The notes below the pieces were generated by a model. The model ran no database searches, was not told the origin of the DNA, and saw only the letters and a program-made list of their open reading frames with translations. The translations under genes and the position numbers were made by a program. Positions 15,180 to 24,598 of a stretch of 49,666 nt of DNA are shown here, in pieces. The stretch comes from Thalassovita taeanensis (GTDB taxonomy: Bacteria > Pseudomonadota > Alphaproteobacteria > Rhodobacterales > Rhodobacteraceae): assembly GCF_900110775.1 (NCBI RefSeq), contig NZ_FOEP01000019.1, positions 1 to 49,666 of the forward strand, read 5' to 3'. Position 1 is the stretch's first letter; the number at the start of each line of letters is the position of its first letter.

Positions 15180-18035
15180 TCAGGATTTATCCTTCAGTCC
15201 CATAAGCGCGGCGGCGAAAGGGTTATCGGGGTCAATTGCCTTCTCCTTGCGGGGGGGGCGCGCCTCAAAAGCCTTGGCACCTTGAGGTGCACGACCCTGA
15301 CCGTCGCGGCGCGGCTTTCCACCTTTTCCACGCGGTTTACCTTTGGCGCCTTGCGGGCGCTCCTGCGCTTGCTCTCCGGTGCGGGGTTGTCCCCGCCCAC
15401 GTGGCTTGCCTGCGCCCTGCGGGCGCCGCCCCCATGTGAAGGTATAAAACGTCTCCAACTCGGGCGCTTCTGCCTCGGCGGGCTTTGCCTCTGCCACTTC
15501 GGCAGGTGCGACCTCCACCTGCGCTTCGGCGGGCACGACATCAACCGGCTCGGCCTCGACCGGCGCCGCAACGACGGCGCCCTCAGCAGCCGAGCTGTCA
15601 CCCTCGGCAGGCGTTTCAACCGCTTCAGCCGACGCAGCGGTGGCCGCCGGGGTCACCTTGGCCTTGGCCCGCTCGCCTTTTTCGGCAGCATACCCAAGCC
15701 CCTGCATCAGATCCGCGAACTGTTCCAGCGTCATGCCAGTAATTGACAGCATATCGGCCTTGGCCTCGAAGCCCGCGCGGCTGTCTTCACCGCGCAGCAT
15801 GTCAGCCAAGCGTTCCAGCATATCGATCCGGATCGCCCGATCACCTGCAGCACGATACCCCGCCATGGTGTGATACCCCTGCGGCGCATCCTTGCCCGAT
15901 GGCACCGTCACCAGACCTGGCGGCGGCGCTTCGGGGAATTCTTGCAAGCCGTTGGACAGCGACCACAGCACCAGGCGCAAACGCGTCGGCGCAGGCTTCA
16001 GCAGCAACGGCATAAAGATGGTGAACTGGCCGAACCGGATGCCATGCTTGCGCAATGCGCCGCGGGCCTCCTGATCCAGCGCCTTGACCTCATCGGCGAT
16101 CTCGCTGCGCGGGATCACGCCCATATTTTCGACCATGCGGAAAGCAAAGCCACGCGCCAAGCCGTTCAGCGTTTCGTCGCGCGACAGCGCCAGAAGCGGC
16201 TCAAACAGCGCTGCGATCTTGCGGTCGATGAAATGCTGCAACCGACGCTGGACCTTCTGGACCACGTCGTGCCCGGCTTCGTCATCGACAAAAGCAGTGA
16301 TCTGCGGCTTAAGCGGATCAGCGCCAGCCACCAATTTACCCACCGCCTGATCGCCCCACATGAGGCCGCCCTGTTCGGTGTAATCGATCTCGGTATCGGG
16401 CGCGTTATAGAAGCGATCCGCACGCAGATGGAAATGCGGGGTCAGCGCCGCGAGGCTGGCCTGCCGCAAGGTCTTGGCCTCCTGCCCTGTCGCATCCTTA
16501 TCCTGACGGAATCGGAACCCTTCCAAACGACCGACGAATTCGCCTTCGACGGTCACTTCACCCTTATCATTCACATCGGCCAAAAGGGCCTCCTTCTGCT
16601 TGAGCCGGCGCAAAAGCACGGATGTGCGCCGGTCCACAAATCTTTGGGTCAAACGCTCGTGCAGCGCATCCGACAGTCGGTCTTCTACAGCGCGTGTCGC
16701 TCCGCGCCAATGACTTTCGTCATCAACCCAGCCCGATCTTTGCGCGACATAGGTCCATGTGCGAATAAAAGCCAGACGTTTCGACAATGTGTCAATATCG
16801 CCATCGGTCCGGTCGATCCGCTTGATCTGTCGCGCCATCCAATCATTCGGTACCTGCCCGCGCTGGTGCAGATAGTTAAAAATCACTTCCAGAAGACCCG
16901 CGTGTTCAGCATGGCTGATGCCGCGAAAATCGGGAATGCGGCACACATCCCACAGCAGCTTTACCGACGCACCGTCACTAGCGCGCGCGCGGATTTCCGC
17001 CACCTGACTGAGAGTTTTCAGCGCCATCAGGTCGTCAGCCTCGCGCGATTTCAGCAGTAATTCATCATCAGGACTTGTTTCCAGTGAGTTGATCAGCGCT
17101 TCAACCGTGCCGAATTGCAGCATCGGATTGCGCCAATTCAGCTTTCGAATCGGGGCGAAGCGATGATCCATGATCGCTTGCGCCACGCCATCTTCAAGTG
17201 GGGCGGCGTCGCCGGTCACGCCAAAGGTGCCGTCGGACATTCCACGCCCGGCGCGTCCGGCGATCTGGGCCAGCTCGTTCGGCATAAGCATCCGCATCCG
17301 CCGCCCATCAAACTTGGCCAGCGACGAAAACGCCACATGGTTGATATCCAGGTTCAACCCCATCCCGATTGCATCCGTCGCCACCAGATAATCCACATCA
17401 CCGTTCTGGTAGAGTTCGACCTGCGCGTTTCGGGTGCGCGGGCTGAGTGCGCCCATCACCACTGCCGCCCCACCCTTTTGACGCCGCAACAGCTCGGCAA
17501 TGGCATAGACGTTGTCCACCGAGAACCCGACGATCGCACTGCGCGGCTGCATCCTGCTGATTTTCTTCGAGCCGGAATAAACCAGTTGCGACAATCGCTC
17601 ACGCCGCATGAATTGCGCCTGAGGCACCAGCGCCGCAATCGTCTGGCGCATCGTGTCCGAGCCAAGAAACAGCGTTTCGTGCAAACCGCGTGACCGCAGC
17701 AATCGATCGGTGAAAACATGACCGCGCTCAGGGTCGGCGCAAATCTGAATCTCATCCACCGCTAGGAAGTCACAGCCCATTCCCTCGGGCATCGCCTCGA
17801 CTGTGCAGACCCAATATTGGGTGCGCGGGGGCACGATCCGCTCTTCGCCCGTCACCAGCGCCACAACAGACGGTCCGCGCAGCGCGACGATCTTGTCGTA
17901 AACTTCGCGCGCCAACAGACGCAGCGGCAAGCCGATTATGCCCGTCCTGTGCCCCAACATTCGTTCGATGGCATAGTGCGTTTTGCCGGTATTCGTCGGT
18001 CCAAGGACCGCCGTAATCCGCGAATTCTGGGCCAT
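15180..18035 (-). CDS. Suv3-like DExH-type RNA helicase with basic Arg/Gly-rich tail
   Basis: A 951-residue helicase. Walker A is GPTNTGKT (residues 12-19) and motif II is DEIQ (94-97). The conserved-C domain includes GMGLNLDINHVAF and the QIAGRAGR motif VI. The middle third is of unassigned helical type, followed by an Ala/Glu/Pro-rich linker and a C-terminal 90-residue segment rich in Arg, Gly, Lys and Gln, as in RNA-binding tails. The nearest relatives are mitochondrial Suv3 and bacterial homologues. I chose ATG 18035 because GGGGA lies 7 bases upstream; ATG 18041 would have almost no spacing. The gene follows the TPR gene by 14 bp. Confidence 0.85.
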   Translation of the reverse strand: MAQNSRITAVLGPTNTGKTHYAIERMLGHRTGIIGLPLRLLAREVYDKIVALRGPSVVALVTGEERIVPPRTQYWVCTVEAMPEGMGCDFLAVDEIQICADPERGHVFTDRLLRSRGLHETLFLGSDTMRQTIAALVPQAQFMRRERLSQLVYSGSKKISRMQPRSAIVGFSVDNVYAIAELLRRQKGGAAVVMGALSPRTRNAQVELYQNGDVDYLVATDAIGMGLNLDINHVAFSSLAKFDGRRMRMLMPNELAQIAGRAGRGMSDGTFGVTGDAAPLEDGVAQAIMDHRFAPIRKLNWRNPMLQFGTVEALINSLETSPDDELLLKSREADDLMALKTLSQVAEIRARASDGASVKLLWDVCRIPDFRGISHAEHAGLLEVIFNYLHQRGQVPNDWMARQIKRIDRTDGDIDTLSKRLAFIRTWTYVAQRSGWVDDESHWRGATRAVEDRLSDALHERLTQRFVDRRTSVLLRRLKQKEALLADVNDKGEVTVEGEFVGRLEGFRFRQDKDATGQEAKTLRQASLAALTPHFHLRADRFYNAPDTEIDYTEQGGLMWGDQAVGKLVAGADPLKPQITAFVDDEAGHDVVQKVQRRLQHFIDRKIAALFEPLLALSRDETLNGLARGFAFRMVENMGVIPRSEIADEVKALDQEARGALRKHGIRFGQFTIFMPLLLKPAPTRLRLVLWSLSNGLQEFPEAPPPGLVTVPSGKDAPQGYHTMAGYRAAGDRAIRIDMLERLADMLRGEDSRAGFEAKADMLSITGMTLEQFADLMQGLGYAAEKGERAKAKVTPAATAASAEAVETPAEGDSSAAEGAVVAAPVEAEPVDVVPAEAQVEVAPAEVAEAKPAEAEAPELETFYTFTWGRRPQGAGKPRGRGQPRTGEQAQERPQGAKGKPRGKGGKPRRDGQGRAPQGAKAFEARPPRKEKAIDPDNPFAAALMGLKDKS

Positions 18036-18049
18036 TGCCATTTCCCCGA

Positions 18050-18628
18050 CTAGAGCTCCAAGCCCTCGACCAGCGGTTCGAGACGCGCAATCGCATCCGC
18101 AGCCGCGTGATATTGCGGGTGGATCGTCAGAACAAGCGCATAGGCCCGATATGCCAGTTGCGGACGCTCCAGTTGCTCCATGATGACGGCCAGACCAAAC
18201 AGCGCTTCGTAGTGGTCCGGGTTCAGGCGCAGAACCTGCTCCAGATCCGCGATGGCCAGCCCCGGCTCGGCGGCCTTGTGCCAGGCGCTGGCGCGCAAAT
18301 GCCAACCCTCGGCGAAATCAGGCGCATGATCGATCAGCGCCGTCAGATGCTCCAGCGCCGTCACCGTATCGCCACGCTCCAGAGCCTGTTTGCCGCGTTT
18401 AAGCAGCAGATCCATCGCAGCTGAACCCGATTGCCGCCACTGCATCTGAATTGCACGGTCTAGCCGCGCCGCGTCGGTCGGATCGGCCTGACGCAACTGC
18501 TCAAGCATCAGTGGCACAGAATCACCCGTGCCGTTCCCGTTTGCCCGCCCCTGTAAAGGTATGGAAAACGTGACTATCAGCCCAAGTGCCGCAACGATAA
18601 GTTTGTTTGTATGTATCTGCGCGCTCAT
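18050..18628 (-). CDS. Secreted or anchored TPR protein
   Basis: A 192-residue protein. A hydrophobic N-terminal segment (residues 9-27) looks like a signal peptide. Three tetratricopeptide-like repeats cover roughly 65-185 (LLKRGKQALERGDTVTALEHL, WHLRASAWHKAAEPGLAIADL, YEALFGLAVIMEQLERPQLAYRAY). These are protein-protein scaffolds, most likely periplasmic here. The start at 18628 is the first ATG before the signal; its ribosome-binding site is weak. It is the first gene of a leftward run with the helicase and the S4 protein. The partner is unknown. Confidence 0.75.
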   Translation of the reverse strand: MSAQIHTNKLIVAALGLIVTFSIPLQGRANGNGTGDSVPLMLEQLRQADPTDAARLDRAIQMQWRQSGSAAMDLLLKRGKQALERGDTVTALEHLTALIDHAPDFAEGWHLRASAWHKAAEPGLAIADLEQVLRLNPDHYEALFGLAVIMEQLERPQLAYRAYALVLTIHPQYHAAADAIARLEPLVEGLEL

Positions 18629-18700
18629 AACAGAATTAACTGTAACGCGCTTTCCGGGAAAAGACAGACCCGGCGGTATCAAATATTGGGGAAGACAGAA

Positions 18701-18991
18701 ATGAGCGACAAGATTACTGCAGCCGTAGCTGCGCTGAGCGAGAAAGTCGTCGGCGCCGATTTCGATGGATCAGCCAAGTTCGTGATTGAAGGCGAAGGCT
18801 CGATCGTGGTGGATTCGACCGGTGCGCGCGCGAGCGACGAAGACACCGACGTGACCCTGACCGCCGATGCCGACACATTCGAAGCAATGATGGCCGGCGA
18901 CCTGAACCCCACAGCGGCCTTCATGAGCGGCAAACTGACACTGGACGGCGACATGGGCATGGCCATGAAGCTGGGTGCGATCATCGCCTGA
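18701..18991 (+). CDS. SCP2 sterol-binding-domain protein
   Basis: A 96-residue stand-alone SCP2 domain: an N-terminal helix, then GSAKFVIEGEGSIVVDSTG, DTDVTLTADADTFEAMMAGDLNPTAAFMSGKLTLDGDMGMAMKL. Such domains form a hydrophobic tunnel that binds lipids or acyl chains. GGGGAAGA precedes the start at 18701, which is preferred over earlier codons in the same frame. Its stop is one base from the start of the lipase gene, so the two are almost certainly cotranslated. It is divergent from the TPR gene, 72 bp away. Confidence 0.9.
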   Translation: MSDKITAAVAALSEKVVGADFDGSAKFVIEGEGSIVVDSTGARASDEDTDVTLTADADTFEAMMAGDLNPTAAFMSGKLTLDGDMGMAMKLGAIIA

Positions 18992-18992
18992 T

Positions 18993-19979
18993 ATGCAGCA
19001 TGAAGCCCCCTTTCTTTCCGACATCGCCAATGGCGCTCCCGATGGACGCGCCTTTTGGTTGACCACGGACGATCAGGTGAAAATCCGGGTGGGGGTGTGG
19101 AATGCTCAGGCAGGCAAAGGAACGGTTCTGCTGTTCCCTGGCCGCACGGAATATATTGAAAAATACGCCCATGCCGCCGCTGACCTTTCCGAAGCGGGGT
19201 ATGCCACGCTGGCCATTGATTGGCGCGGTCAGGGCTTGGCCGACCGGCTGATTGATGACCCAATGATCGGCCATGTGGCGCAGTTCAGAGATTACCAACA
19301 CGATGTCGCCGCAGCCCTGCGCGCTGCACAGGATATGGACCTGCCGCAGCCCTGGTTTCTGATCGCGCACTCCATGGGCGGTGGTATCGGGCTGCGTTCG
19401 CTGCAGGAAGGGCTTCCGGTCAGGGGCTGCGTCTTTACCGGGCCAATGTGGGGCATCCTGCTTGCAGGCGGGCTGCGTCCCGTTGCCTGGACCCTGACCC
19501 GCGTCAGCCGCATGCTGGGCATTGGTGCCACCCTGTCCCCTGGCACGCGCGGTACGGCGTATGTGACTTCGGAGCCGTTTGAAGACAATACACTGACAAC
19601 CGACCCGACAATGTATGCTTTCATGCAAGAACAACTGAACCGCCATCCTGAACTGTCGCTCGGCGGCCCCAGCATGAATTGGCTGCATGAGGCACTTCTG
19701 GACACCCGTTCGATAGCGCAACGCCCCTCTCCCGCGCTGCCGTGCCTGACCTATCTGGGCGGCAACGAGCGCATCGTCGATGCCGCCCGTATTCGCGACC
19801 GCATGGCCGCTTGGCCGGACGGGAACCTGATCGAAGTGCCTGGAGCAGAACACGAAGTTCTGATGGAAACGCCCGCCATCCGCAATCAGGTCATGGCCGA
19901 AATCATAGGCTTCTTCGCCACCCACGGCACCACCGCGCAGCCTTCAACCCCCGATGGGTCTGAACGCCGCACGGCCTGA
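18993..19979 (+). CDS. pldB: Alpha/beta hydrolase, lysophospholipase/monoacylglycerol lipase type
   Basis: A 328-residue serine hydrolase. The nucleophile elbow is AHSMGGG with Ser127, and the oxyanion/GR motif is FPGRTEYIEKYAHAA. DWRGQGLADR is a strongly conserved PldB-type segment, and GAEHEVLME near the C-terminus supplies the catalytic His. It should cleave a fatty acyl group from a lysophospholipid or monoacylglycerol. No signal peptide is seen. The start at 18993 follows the SCP2 stop by one base, suggesting that the lipid-binding protein and the lipase act together. Confidence 0.85.
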   Translation: MQHEAPFLSDIANGAPDGRAFWLTTDDQVKIRVGVWNAQAGKGTVLLFPGRTEYIEKYAHAAADLSEAGYATLAIDWRGQGLADRLIDDPMIGHVAQFRDYQHDVAAALRAAQDMDLPQPWFLIAHSMGGGIGLRSLQEGLPVRGCVFTGPMWGILLAGGLRPVAWTLTRVSRMLGIGATLSPGTRGTAYVTSEPFEDNTLTTDPTMYAFMQEQLNRHPELSLGGPSMNWLHEALLDTRSIAQRPSPALPCLTYLGGNERIVDAARIRDRMAAWPDGNLIEVPGAEHEVLMETPAIRNQVMAEIIGFFATHGTTAQPSTPDGSERRTA

Positions 19980-19984
19980 TCAGA

Positions 19985-20815
19985 TCAGGCGTCGCGCCGC
20001 ACCTGTTGTCGCTGACGCCCCAGTCCCTCGATCTCCAGTTCCATCACATCACCTTCGGTCAGATAGACCGGCGGCTTCATCCCCATCCCAACTCCCGGCG
20101 GAGTACCCGTGGCGATCACATCGCCCGGCTGAAGGCTCATCATTTCGCTTAGATGCGCGATGATTTGTGCCACACTAAAAATCATCGCCGAACTGGTCCC
20201 CGTTTGCATCCGCTTGCCATTTACATCCAGCGACATCGCCAGCGCCTGCGGGTCGCCGACCTGATCTGGCGTCACAAGCCAAGGCCCAATCGGCCCGAAC
20301 GTGTCGCAACTTTTACCCTTGGTCCACTGCCCCACCCGCTCAATCTGAAACGCGCGTTCGGACACGTCGTTGACCACGCAATAGCCCGCAACATGGTTCA
20401 GTGCCTCAGCCTCAGTGACATATTTCGCAGTTTTTCCGATCACCACGCCCAGTTCGACCTCCCAATCCGATTTCTCCGATCCGCGCGGCAGATAAACTGG
20501 ATCATTCGGCCCGCTGATGCTGCTGGTGGCCTTCATGAACACGATGGGCATCGCTGGCTCTTCCATTCCCGCCTCGGCAGCATGATCGGAATAGTTCAAC
20601 CCGATGCCAATAAACTTACCGATTCCTGCTACTGGCACGCCCAAACGGGGGTTGCCCGCCACCAGCGGCAGCGTTTCGGGATCCACCCGCGGTAAGGCCC
20701 CCAATACGGTGCCCGCCAAGTCGCCCACCACGCCGGACAGGTCACGCACCCGCCCCGCCGCATCCAGCACACCGGGCTTTTCTTCTCCGAACTCTCCATA
20801 TCTGACAAAGCGCAT
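19985..20815 (-). CDS. Fumarylacetoacetate hydrolase (FAH)-family protein
   Basis: A 276-residue enzyme of the FAH superfamily. Metal and active-site segments are present: GIGLNYSDHAAEAG, SDWEVELGVVIGK with the acidic ligands, YCVVNDVSERAFQ, and the C-terminal GDVIATGTPPGVGMG. Members hydrolyse or decarboxylate beta-keto or acylpyruvate compounds. True fumarylacetoacetase is longer, so this is more likely an acylpyruvase or similar. The start at 20815 is decided by GGAGG six bases upstream; the ATG at 20821 directly abuts the site. It is convergent with the lipase (5-bp gap). Confidence 0.88.
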   Translation of the reverse strand: MRFVRYGEFGEEKPGVLDAAGRVRDLSGVVGDLAGTVLGALPRVDPETLPLVAGNPRLGVPVAGIGKFIGIGLNYSDHAAEAGMEEPAMPIVFMKATSSISGPNDPVYLPRGSEKSDWEVELGVVIGKTAKYVTEAEALNHVAGYCVVNDVSERAFQIERVGQWTKGKSCDTFGPIGPWLVTPDQVGDPQALAMSLDVNGKRMQTGTSSAMIFSVAQIIAHLSEMMSLQPGDVIATGTPPGVGMGMKPPVYLTEGDVMELEIEGLGRQRQQVRRDA

Positions 20816-20868
20816 GATCATCCTCCGTTTTTCGGCACTTTAGCGGCGGTTTGCGTGGGCACAAGCAC

Positions 20869-20897
20869 TTGAGCCATCAGCGCGCGCAGCCTATGTC
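20869..20897 (+). promoter_or_regulatory. Possible pepF promoter
   Basis: TTGAGC at 20869-20874 and TATGTC at 20892-20897 are separated by 17 bp and lie 31 bp upstream of the start codon. A perfect inverted repeat (TGTCTG and CAGACA, 20894-20910) overlaps the -10 and the leader. Confidence 0.4.
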
Positions 20898-20927
20898 TGT
20901 TGTCCAGACATTCTGAAAGGTTTCCCG

Positions 20928-22748
20928 ATGTTCCACCTGCCCTTCCCCGTCCGCGATGCCAATGCCGGTTCCGGCGCCAAAGGATTGGGGGATTTGCCAG
21001 AATGGGACCTCAGCGATCTGTACACCTCAGAGGACGCACCTGAGTTGAAGCGCGATCTGGACTGGCTGGAGCAGGCCTGCGCCAGCTTTGCCACCGATTA
21101 CGAAGGTAAGCTGGCCGCACTGGATGCCGCCGGATTTCTTGACTGTGTTATGCGCAACGAACGGATCAGCACCATTGCGGGGCGGATCATGTCCTTCGCT
21201 GGTTTGCGCTATTACCAGCTGACGATTGATGGCGACCGGGCCAAGTTCATGTCGGATATGCAGGAAAAGATCACCAAGTTCACCACGCCTTTGGTGTTTT
21301 TCACACTGGAGCTGAACCGGATTGAGGACGCGCACCTTGCCGACCTGTTGGCACAGAACGCTGATCTGGCACGCTACAAGCCTGTCTTCGACCGCATCCG
21401 CGCAATGAAGCCCTACCAGCTTTCGGATGAGATGGAAAAATTCCTGCATGATCTGGGGGTTGTCGGTGATGCGTGGGAAAAACTGTTCGACGAAACCATC
21501 GCCGGGCTTGAATTCGAGGTGGACGGCGAAGACCTGGGCATCGAAGGCACGCTAAACCTGCTGACCGAACAGGACCGCGCCACGCGCGAGTCCGCAGCGC
21601 GCGAATTGGCAGAAGTGTTTGGCAAGAACGTCAAGACCTTCGCCCGTGTTCACAACACCCAAGCCAAGGAAAAGGAAATTCTGGATCGCTGGCGCGGAAT
21701 GCCCACGGCGCAAACCGGGCGTCACCTGTCCAACGACGTGGAGCCCGAAGTTGTCGAGGCATTGCGCAACGCTGTGGTCTCCGCCTATCCCAAGCTCAGC
21801 CATCGGTATTATGCACTGAAAGCAAAATGGCTGGGCCTCGACCGGATGCAGGTCTGGGACCGCAACGCGCCCTTGCCGATGGAGACGACGAAGATCGTCG
21901 ATTGGCCCTCCGCGGAAGGTATCGTGATGGAGGCCTATGGCGCCTTTGACCCGCGCATGGCCGAAATTGCCGAGCCGTTCTTCACCAAAGGCTGGATCGA
22001 TGCCGGTGTGAAGCCCGGTAAAGCGCCGGGGGCCTTCGCTCATCCGACCGTGACCGAGGTGCACCCCTATGTGATGCTGAACTATCTTGGTAAACCACGC
22101 GACGTGATGACACTGGCACACGAGTTGGGGCATGGCGTGCATCAGGTCTTGGCCGCAGGTCAGGGCGAAATGCTGTCCTCGACCCCGCTGACGTTGGCGG
22201 AAACGGCCAGCGTGTTTGGCGAAATGCTGACCTTCCGCAAGATGTTGGAAAAGGCCACGACTCAGGCCGAGCGCAAAGTGCTGCTCGCGGGCAAGGTCGA
22301 GGACATGATAAACACTGTTGTGCGCCAGATCGCGTTTTACGACTTTGAGTGCAAACTCCACGCCGCCCGCCGCAACGGAGAACTCACGCCGGAAGACATC
22401 AACGATCTGTGGATGTCAGTGCAGGCCGAAAGCCTTGGGCCGGTGTTTGACTTCATGGACGGGTATGAAACCTTCTGGGCCTATATCCCGCATTTCATCC
22501 ATTCGCCCTTCTACGTCTATGCCTATGCCTTCGGCGACGGGCTGGTGAACGCTCTGTATGCGGTGTTCGAGGAAAACCCAGATGGCTTTCAAGAGAAATA
22601 TTTCGACATGCTAAAAGCGGGCGGATCGAAGCACCATAAAGAGCTGTTGGCGCCGTTCGGGCTGGACGCCACTGATCCGAGATTCTGGGACAAGGGCCTC
22701 AGCATGATCTCAGGCATGATTGACGAGTTGGAAGCCATGGAGGGATAA
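20928..22748 (+). CDS. pepF: M3-family oligoendopeptidase F
   Basis: A 606-residue cytoplasmic zinc metallopeptidase. The HEXXH motif is HELGH at residues 398-402. The third ligand lies in LTLAETASVFGEM about 25 residues later. The C-terminal FIHSPFYVYAYAFGDGLV is a typical PepF substrate-binding segment. It degrades short peptides. GAAAGG precedes the start by 7 bases. It stands alone, with a hairpin lacking a T-tract (22763-22782) shortly after its stop. Confidence 0.93.
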   Translation: MFHLPFPVRDANAGSGAKGLGDLPEWDLSDLYTSEDAPELKRDLDWLEQACASFATDYEGKLAALDAAGFLDCVMRNERISTIAGRIMSFAGLRYYQLTIDGDRAKFMSDMQEKITKFTTPLVFFTLELNRIEDAHLADLLAQNADLARYKPVFDRIRAMKPYQLSDEMEKFLHDLGVVGDAWEKLFDETIAGLEFEVDGEDLGIEGTLNLLTEQDRATRESAARELAEVFGKNVKTFARVHNTQAKEKEILDRWRGMPTAQTGRHLSNDVEPEVVEALRNAVVSAYPKLSHRYYALKAKWLGLDRMQVWDRNAPLPMETTKIVDWPSAEGIVMEAYGAFDPRMAEIAEPFFTKGWIDAGVKPGKAPGAFAHPTVTEVHPYVMLNYLGKPRDVMTLAHELGHGVHQVLAAGQGEMLSSTPLTLAETASVFGEMLTFRKMLEKATTQAERKVLLAGKVEDMINTVVRQIAFYDFECKLHAARRNGELTPEDINDLWMSVQAESLGPVFDFMDGYETFWAYIPHFIHSPFYVYAYAFGDGLVNALYAVFEENPDGFQEKYFDMLKAGGSKHHKELLAPFGLDATDPRFWDKGLSMISGMIDELEAMEG

Positions 22749-22762
22749 CCCTTACCGCAGTC

Positions 22763-22782
22763 CAGCTGTCGGGCGACAGCTG
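22763..22782. other. Hairpin after pepF
   Basis: CAGCTGTC (22763-22770) and GACAGCTG (22775-22782) form a perfect 8-bp stem with a GGGC loop, 15 bp past the pepF stop. No T-run follows, so it may protect the mRNA end rather than terminate transcription. The rest of 22749-22957 holds nothing I can identify. Confidence 0.5.
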
Positions 22783-22957
22783 CATAGCAAGCGTTTTGGC
22801 CCGCTGACGCTATGGAACGAACCTCATCCGGCAGGGCCAACTTTTGGTCTTGCCGCAAACAACAAAGGGCTCGTGCGCGCTCAGGCACTCGATCACGATG
22901 AAAGATCATTTCGAGATGCCCATTGATCTTTGCATACTCGTGTCGCCGCCTGCCCTC

Positions 22958-23227
22958 TCACTTCAACTGACTGTCCTTTGACCCGCGCCGGTTGATACCG
23001 CCACGCTGTTTGAAGGTGATGTCGCGGTCCCGCTGGCACTCGATGCACAGCTTCACCCCCGACAGCGCTGCGCGGCGTGGCTCCGGGATCGGCTCTTCGC
23101 ATTCGGCGCAATGGGCCAGACTTTGCCCCACAGGCCCTTTTCTGGCCTCCATCCGAGCCAGTTCATCCTTGATCGAGGCTTCGATCTGTTCGTTCACTGC
23201 ACCGTCGCGCGCCCATCCACCAGCCAT
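22958..23227 (-). CDS. TraR/DksA-type C4 zinc-finger protein
   Basis: An 89-residue protein with a helical N-terminal half and a zinc finger formed by Cys40, Cys43, Cys61 and Cys64 (CAEC and CIEC, 17 residues apart). This is the TraR/DksA finger without the long coiled coil of true DksA. Such short proteins can bind RNA polymerase through its secondary channel. GGAGGG precedes the start, and a TATAAA-like -10 lies close upstream (about 23247-23242). It is divergent from the dipeptidase gene. Confidence 0.85.
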   Translation of the reverse strand: MAGGWARDGAVNEQIEASIKDELARMEARKGPVGQSLAHCAECEEPIPEPRRAALSGVKLCIECQRDRDITFKQRGGINRRGSKDSQLK

Positions 23228-23350
23228 GGCAATCCCTCCGTTTTATACCAAAATGGGCCGTGCGCGGCTTTAGCGCAAGTGGGGGCCACGTCACGCTTGG
23301 GTGAATCACAGATCTGCGCCTATCATGCTGCGAAACAAGGGAGAGGCGTA

Positions 23351-24526
23351 ATGCGCACATTCGGAAAATGGCTGGGGCGGCTTTTGCTGTTGGCGCTGAT
23401 CGGGCTAGTGGGTTTTTGGGTCTTTGCACCCGCTTTGGTGGAGCAATCCAAAAACACAGTGATCGCGCATGAACCCTATCCGGTCTCGCAGGAGGCGCAG
23501 GGATTGCACGACACACTAGTCGTGGGTGACTGGCACGCCGACAGCCTGCTATGGAACCGTGACCTGACCGAACGGGGGGACTATGGACAAGTGGACCTAC
23601 CCCGCCTGCGTGAAGGCGGGGTGGCGATACAGGTCTTTACCGCCGTCACCAAAAGCCCCGCCGGGCTGAACTACGAGGAAAATTCGGATGATGCGTTTGA
23701 CAATATCACCCTTCTGGCCTTTGGTCAGCTCTGGCCGGTCCGCACGTGGCAAAGCCTGCTGCAACGCGCGCTGTATCAGGCCCAGAAGCTACACCGGTTC
23801 GAACGCGCCGCTCCGGAGTATCTGAAAATCGTCACGACGCGCGCCGAGTTGGACGCGGTCATCCAAGCCCGCGCTGCTGGCGCGCCCGTAACCGCCGGGC
23901 TTCTGGGGATCGAAGGGGCTCATCCGCTGGAGGGCAAGCTTGAAAATCTCGACAAGCTCGAGGACTCCGGGTATCGGTTGATCGGCTTGCAGCATTTCTT
24001 TGACAACGAACTTGGCGGGTCGCTGCACGGCCAAGGCAACCACGGCCTAACCAAATTTGGTCGCAGCGTCGTGGCTGAAGTTGCCAAACGCGGCATGATC
24101 CTTGACGTCGCCCATTCCAGCGAACAAGTAACGCGCGACGTACTGGCCATGACCGATATTCCAATCGTGCTGTCGCATACGGGGCTGCATTCCCACTGCC
24201 CGGTGAAACGCAATTTCCCCGATGATCTGATGCAACAAATCGCCGCCACTGGCGGGGTGATCGGCATGGGATACTGGGCCGAGGTCGCCTGCGACGAAAT
24301 CACGCCTACCGGCATCGCAAAAATGATCACTGCGGCCATCGCGGCCGTAGGCGAAGACCATGTCTCTCTAGGATCGGATTTCGATGGGTCCGTGGAAACC
24401 GCCTTTGATACCTCGGAGCTGCCCGCGCTTACGCAGGCGCTGTTGGATGCAGGCCTGTCAGAGGCTCAAATCCGCAAGGTGATGGGCGAAAACATGCTAC
24501 GCGTATTGCGCGCGCGTCTTAACTGA
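23351..24526 (+). CDS. Membrane dipeptidase, peptidase family M19
   Basis: A 391-residue zinc dipeptidase with an N-terminal anchor or signal segment at 8-28, so it acts outside the cytoplasm. Metal-site motifs of the M19 fold are present: WHADSLLW (HxD), GIEGAHP with the bridging Glu, LDVAHSS, and VLSHTGLHSHC. LGSDFDGSVE carries the C-terminal Asp. It would cleave dipeptides, including D-amino-acid-containing ones. The start at 23351 follows AGGGAGAGG; the frame extends far upstream without a plausible start. It stands alone. Confidence 0.9.
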   Translation: MRTFGKWLGRLLLLALIGLVGFWVFAPALVEQSKNTVIAHEPYPVSQEAQGLHDTLVVGDWHADSLLWNRDLTERGDYGQVDLPRLREGGVAIQVFTAVTKSPAGLNYEENSDDAFDNITLLAFGQLWPVRTWQSLLQRALYQAQKLHRFERAAPEYLKIVTTRAELDAVIQARAAGAPVTAGLLGIEGAHPLEGKLENLDKLEDSGYRLIGLQHFFDNELGGSLHGQGNHGLTKFGRSVVAEVAKRGMILDVAHSSEQVTRDVLAMTDIPIVLSHTGLHSHCPVKRNFPDDLMQQIAATGGVIGMGYWAEVACDEITPTGIAKMITAAIAAVGEDHVSLGSDFDGSVETAFDTSELPALTQALLDAGLSEAQIRKVMGENMLRVLRARLN

Positions 24527-24598
24527 ACAAATGCGCAGGTGGCCTATGCGGGATGCCTGCGCACGCGTGTTTTTGGTTCGGTGAAAGCTGAACAGAGC

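Noticed and set aside
15870-17060. 396-codon open frame on the plus strand
   Set aside because: It lies antisense to the well-supported helicase gene, is rich in His, Gln and Arg as expected from a high-GC shadow frame, and has no ribosome-binding site.
18981-19925. 314-codon open frame on the minus strand
   Set aside because: It is antisense to the pldB-type lipase with its clear GHSMGG-like motif, and its composition is shadow-like.
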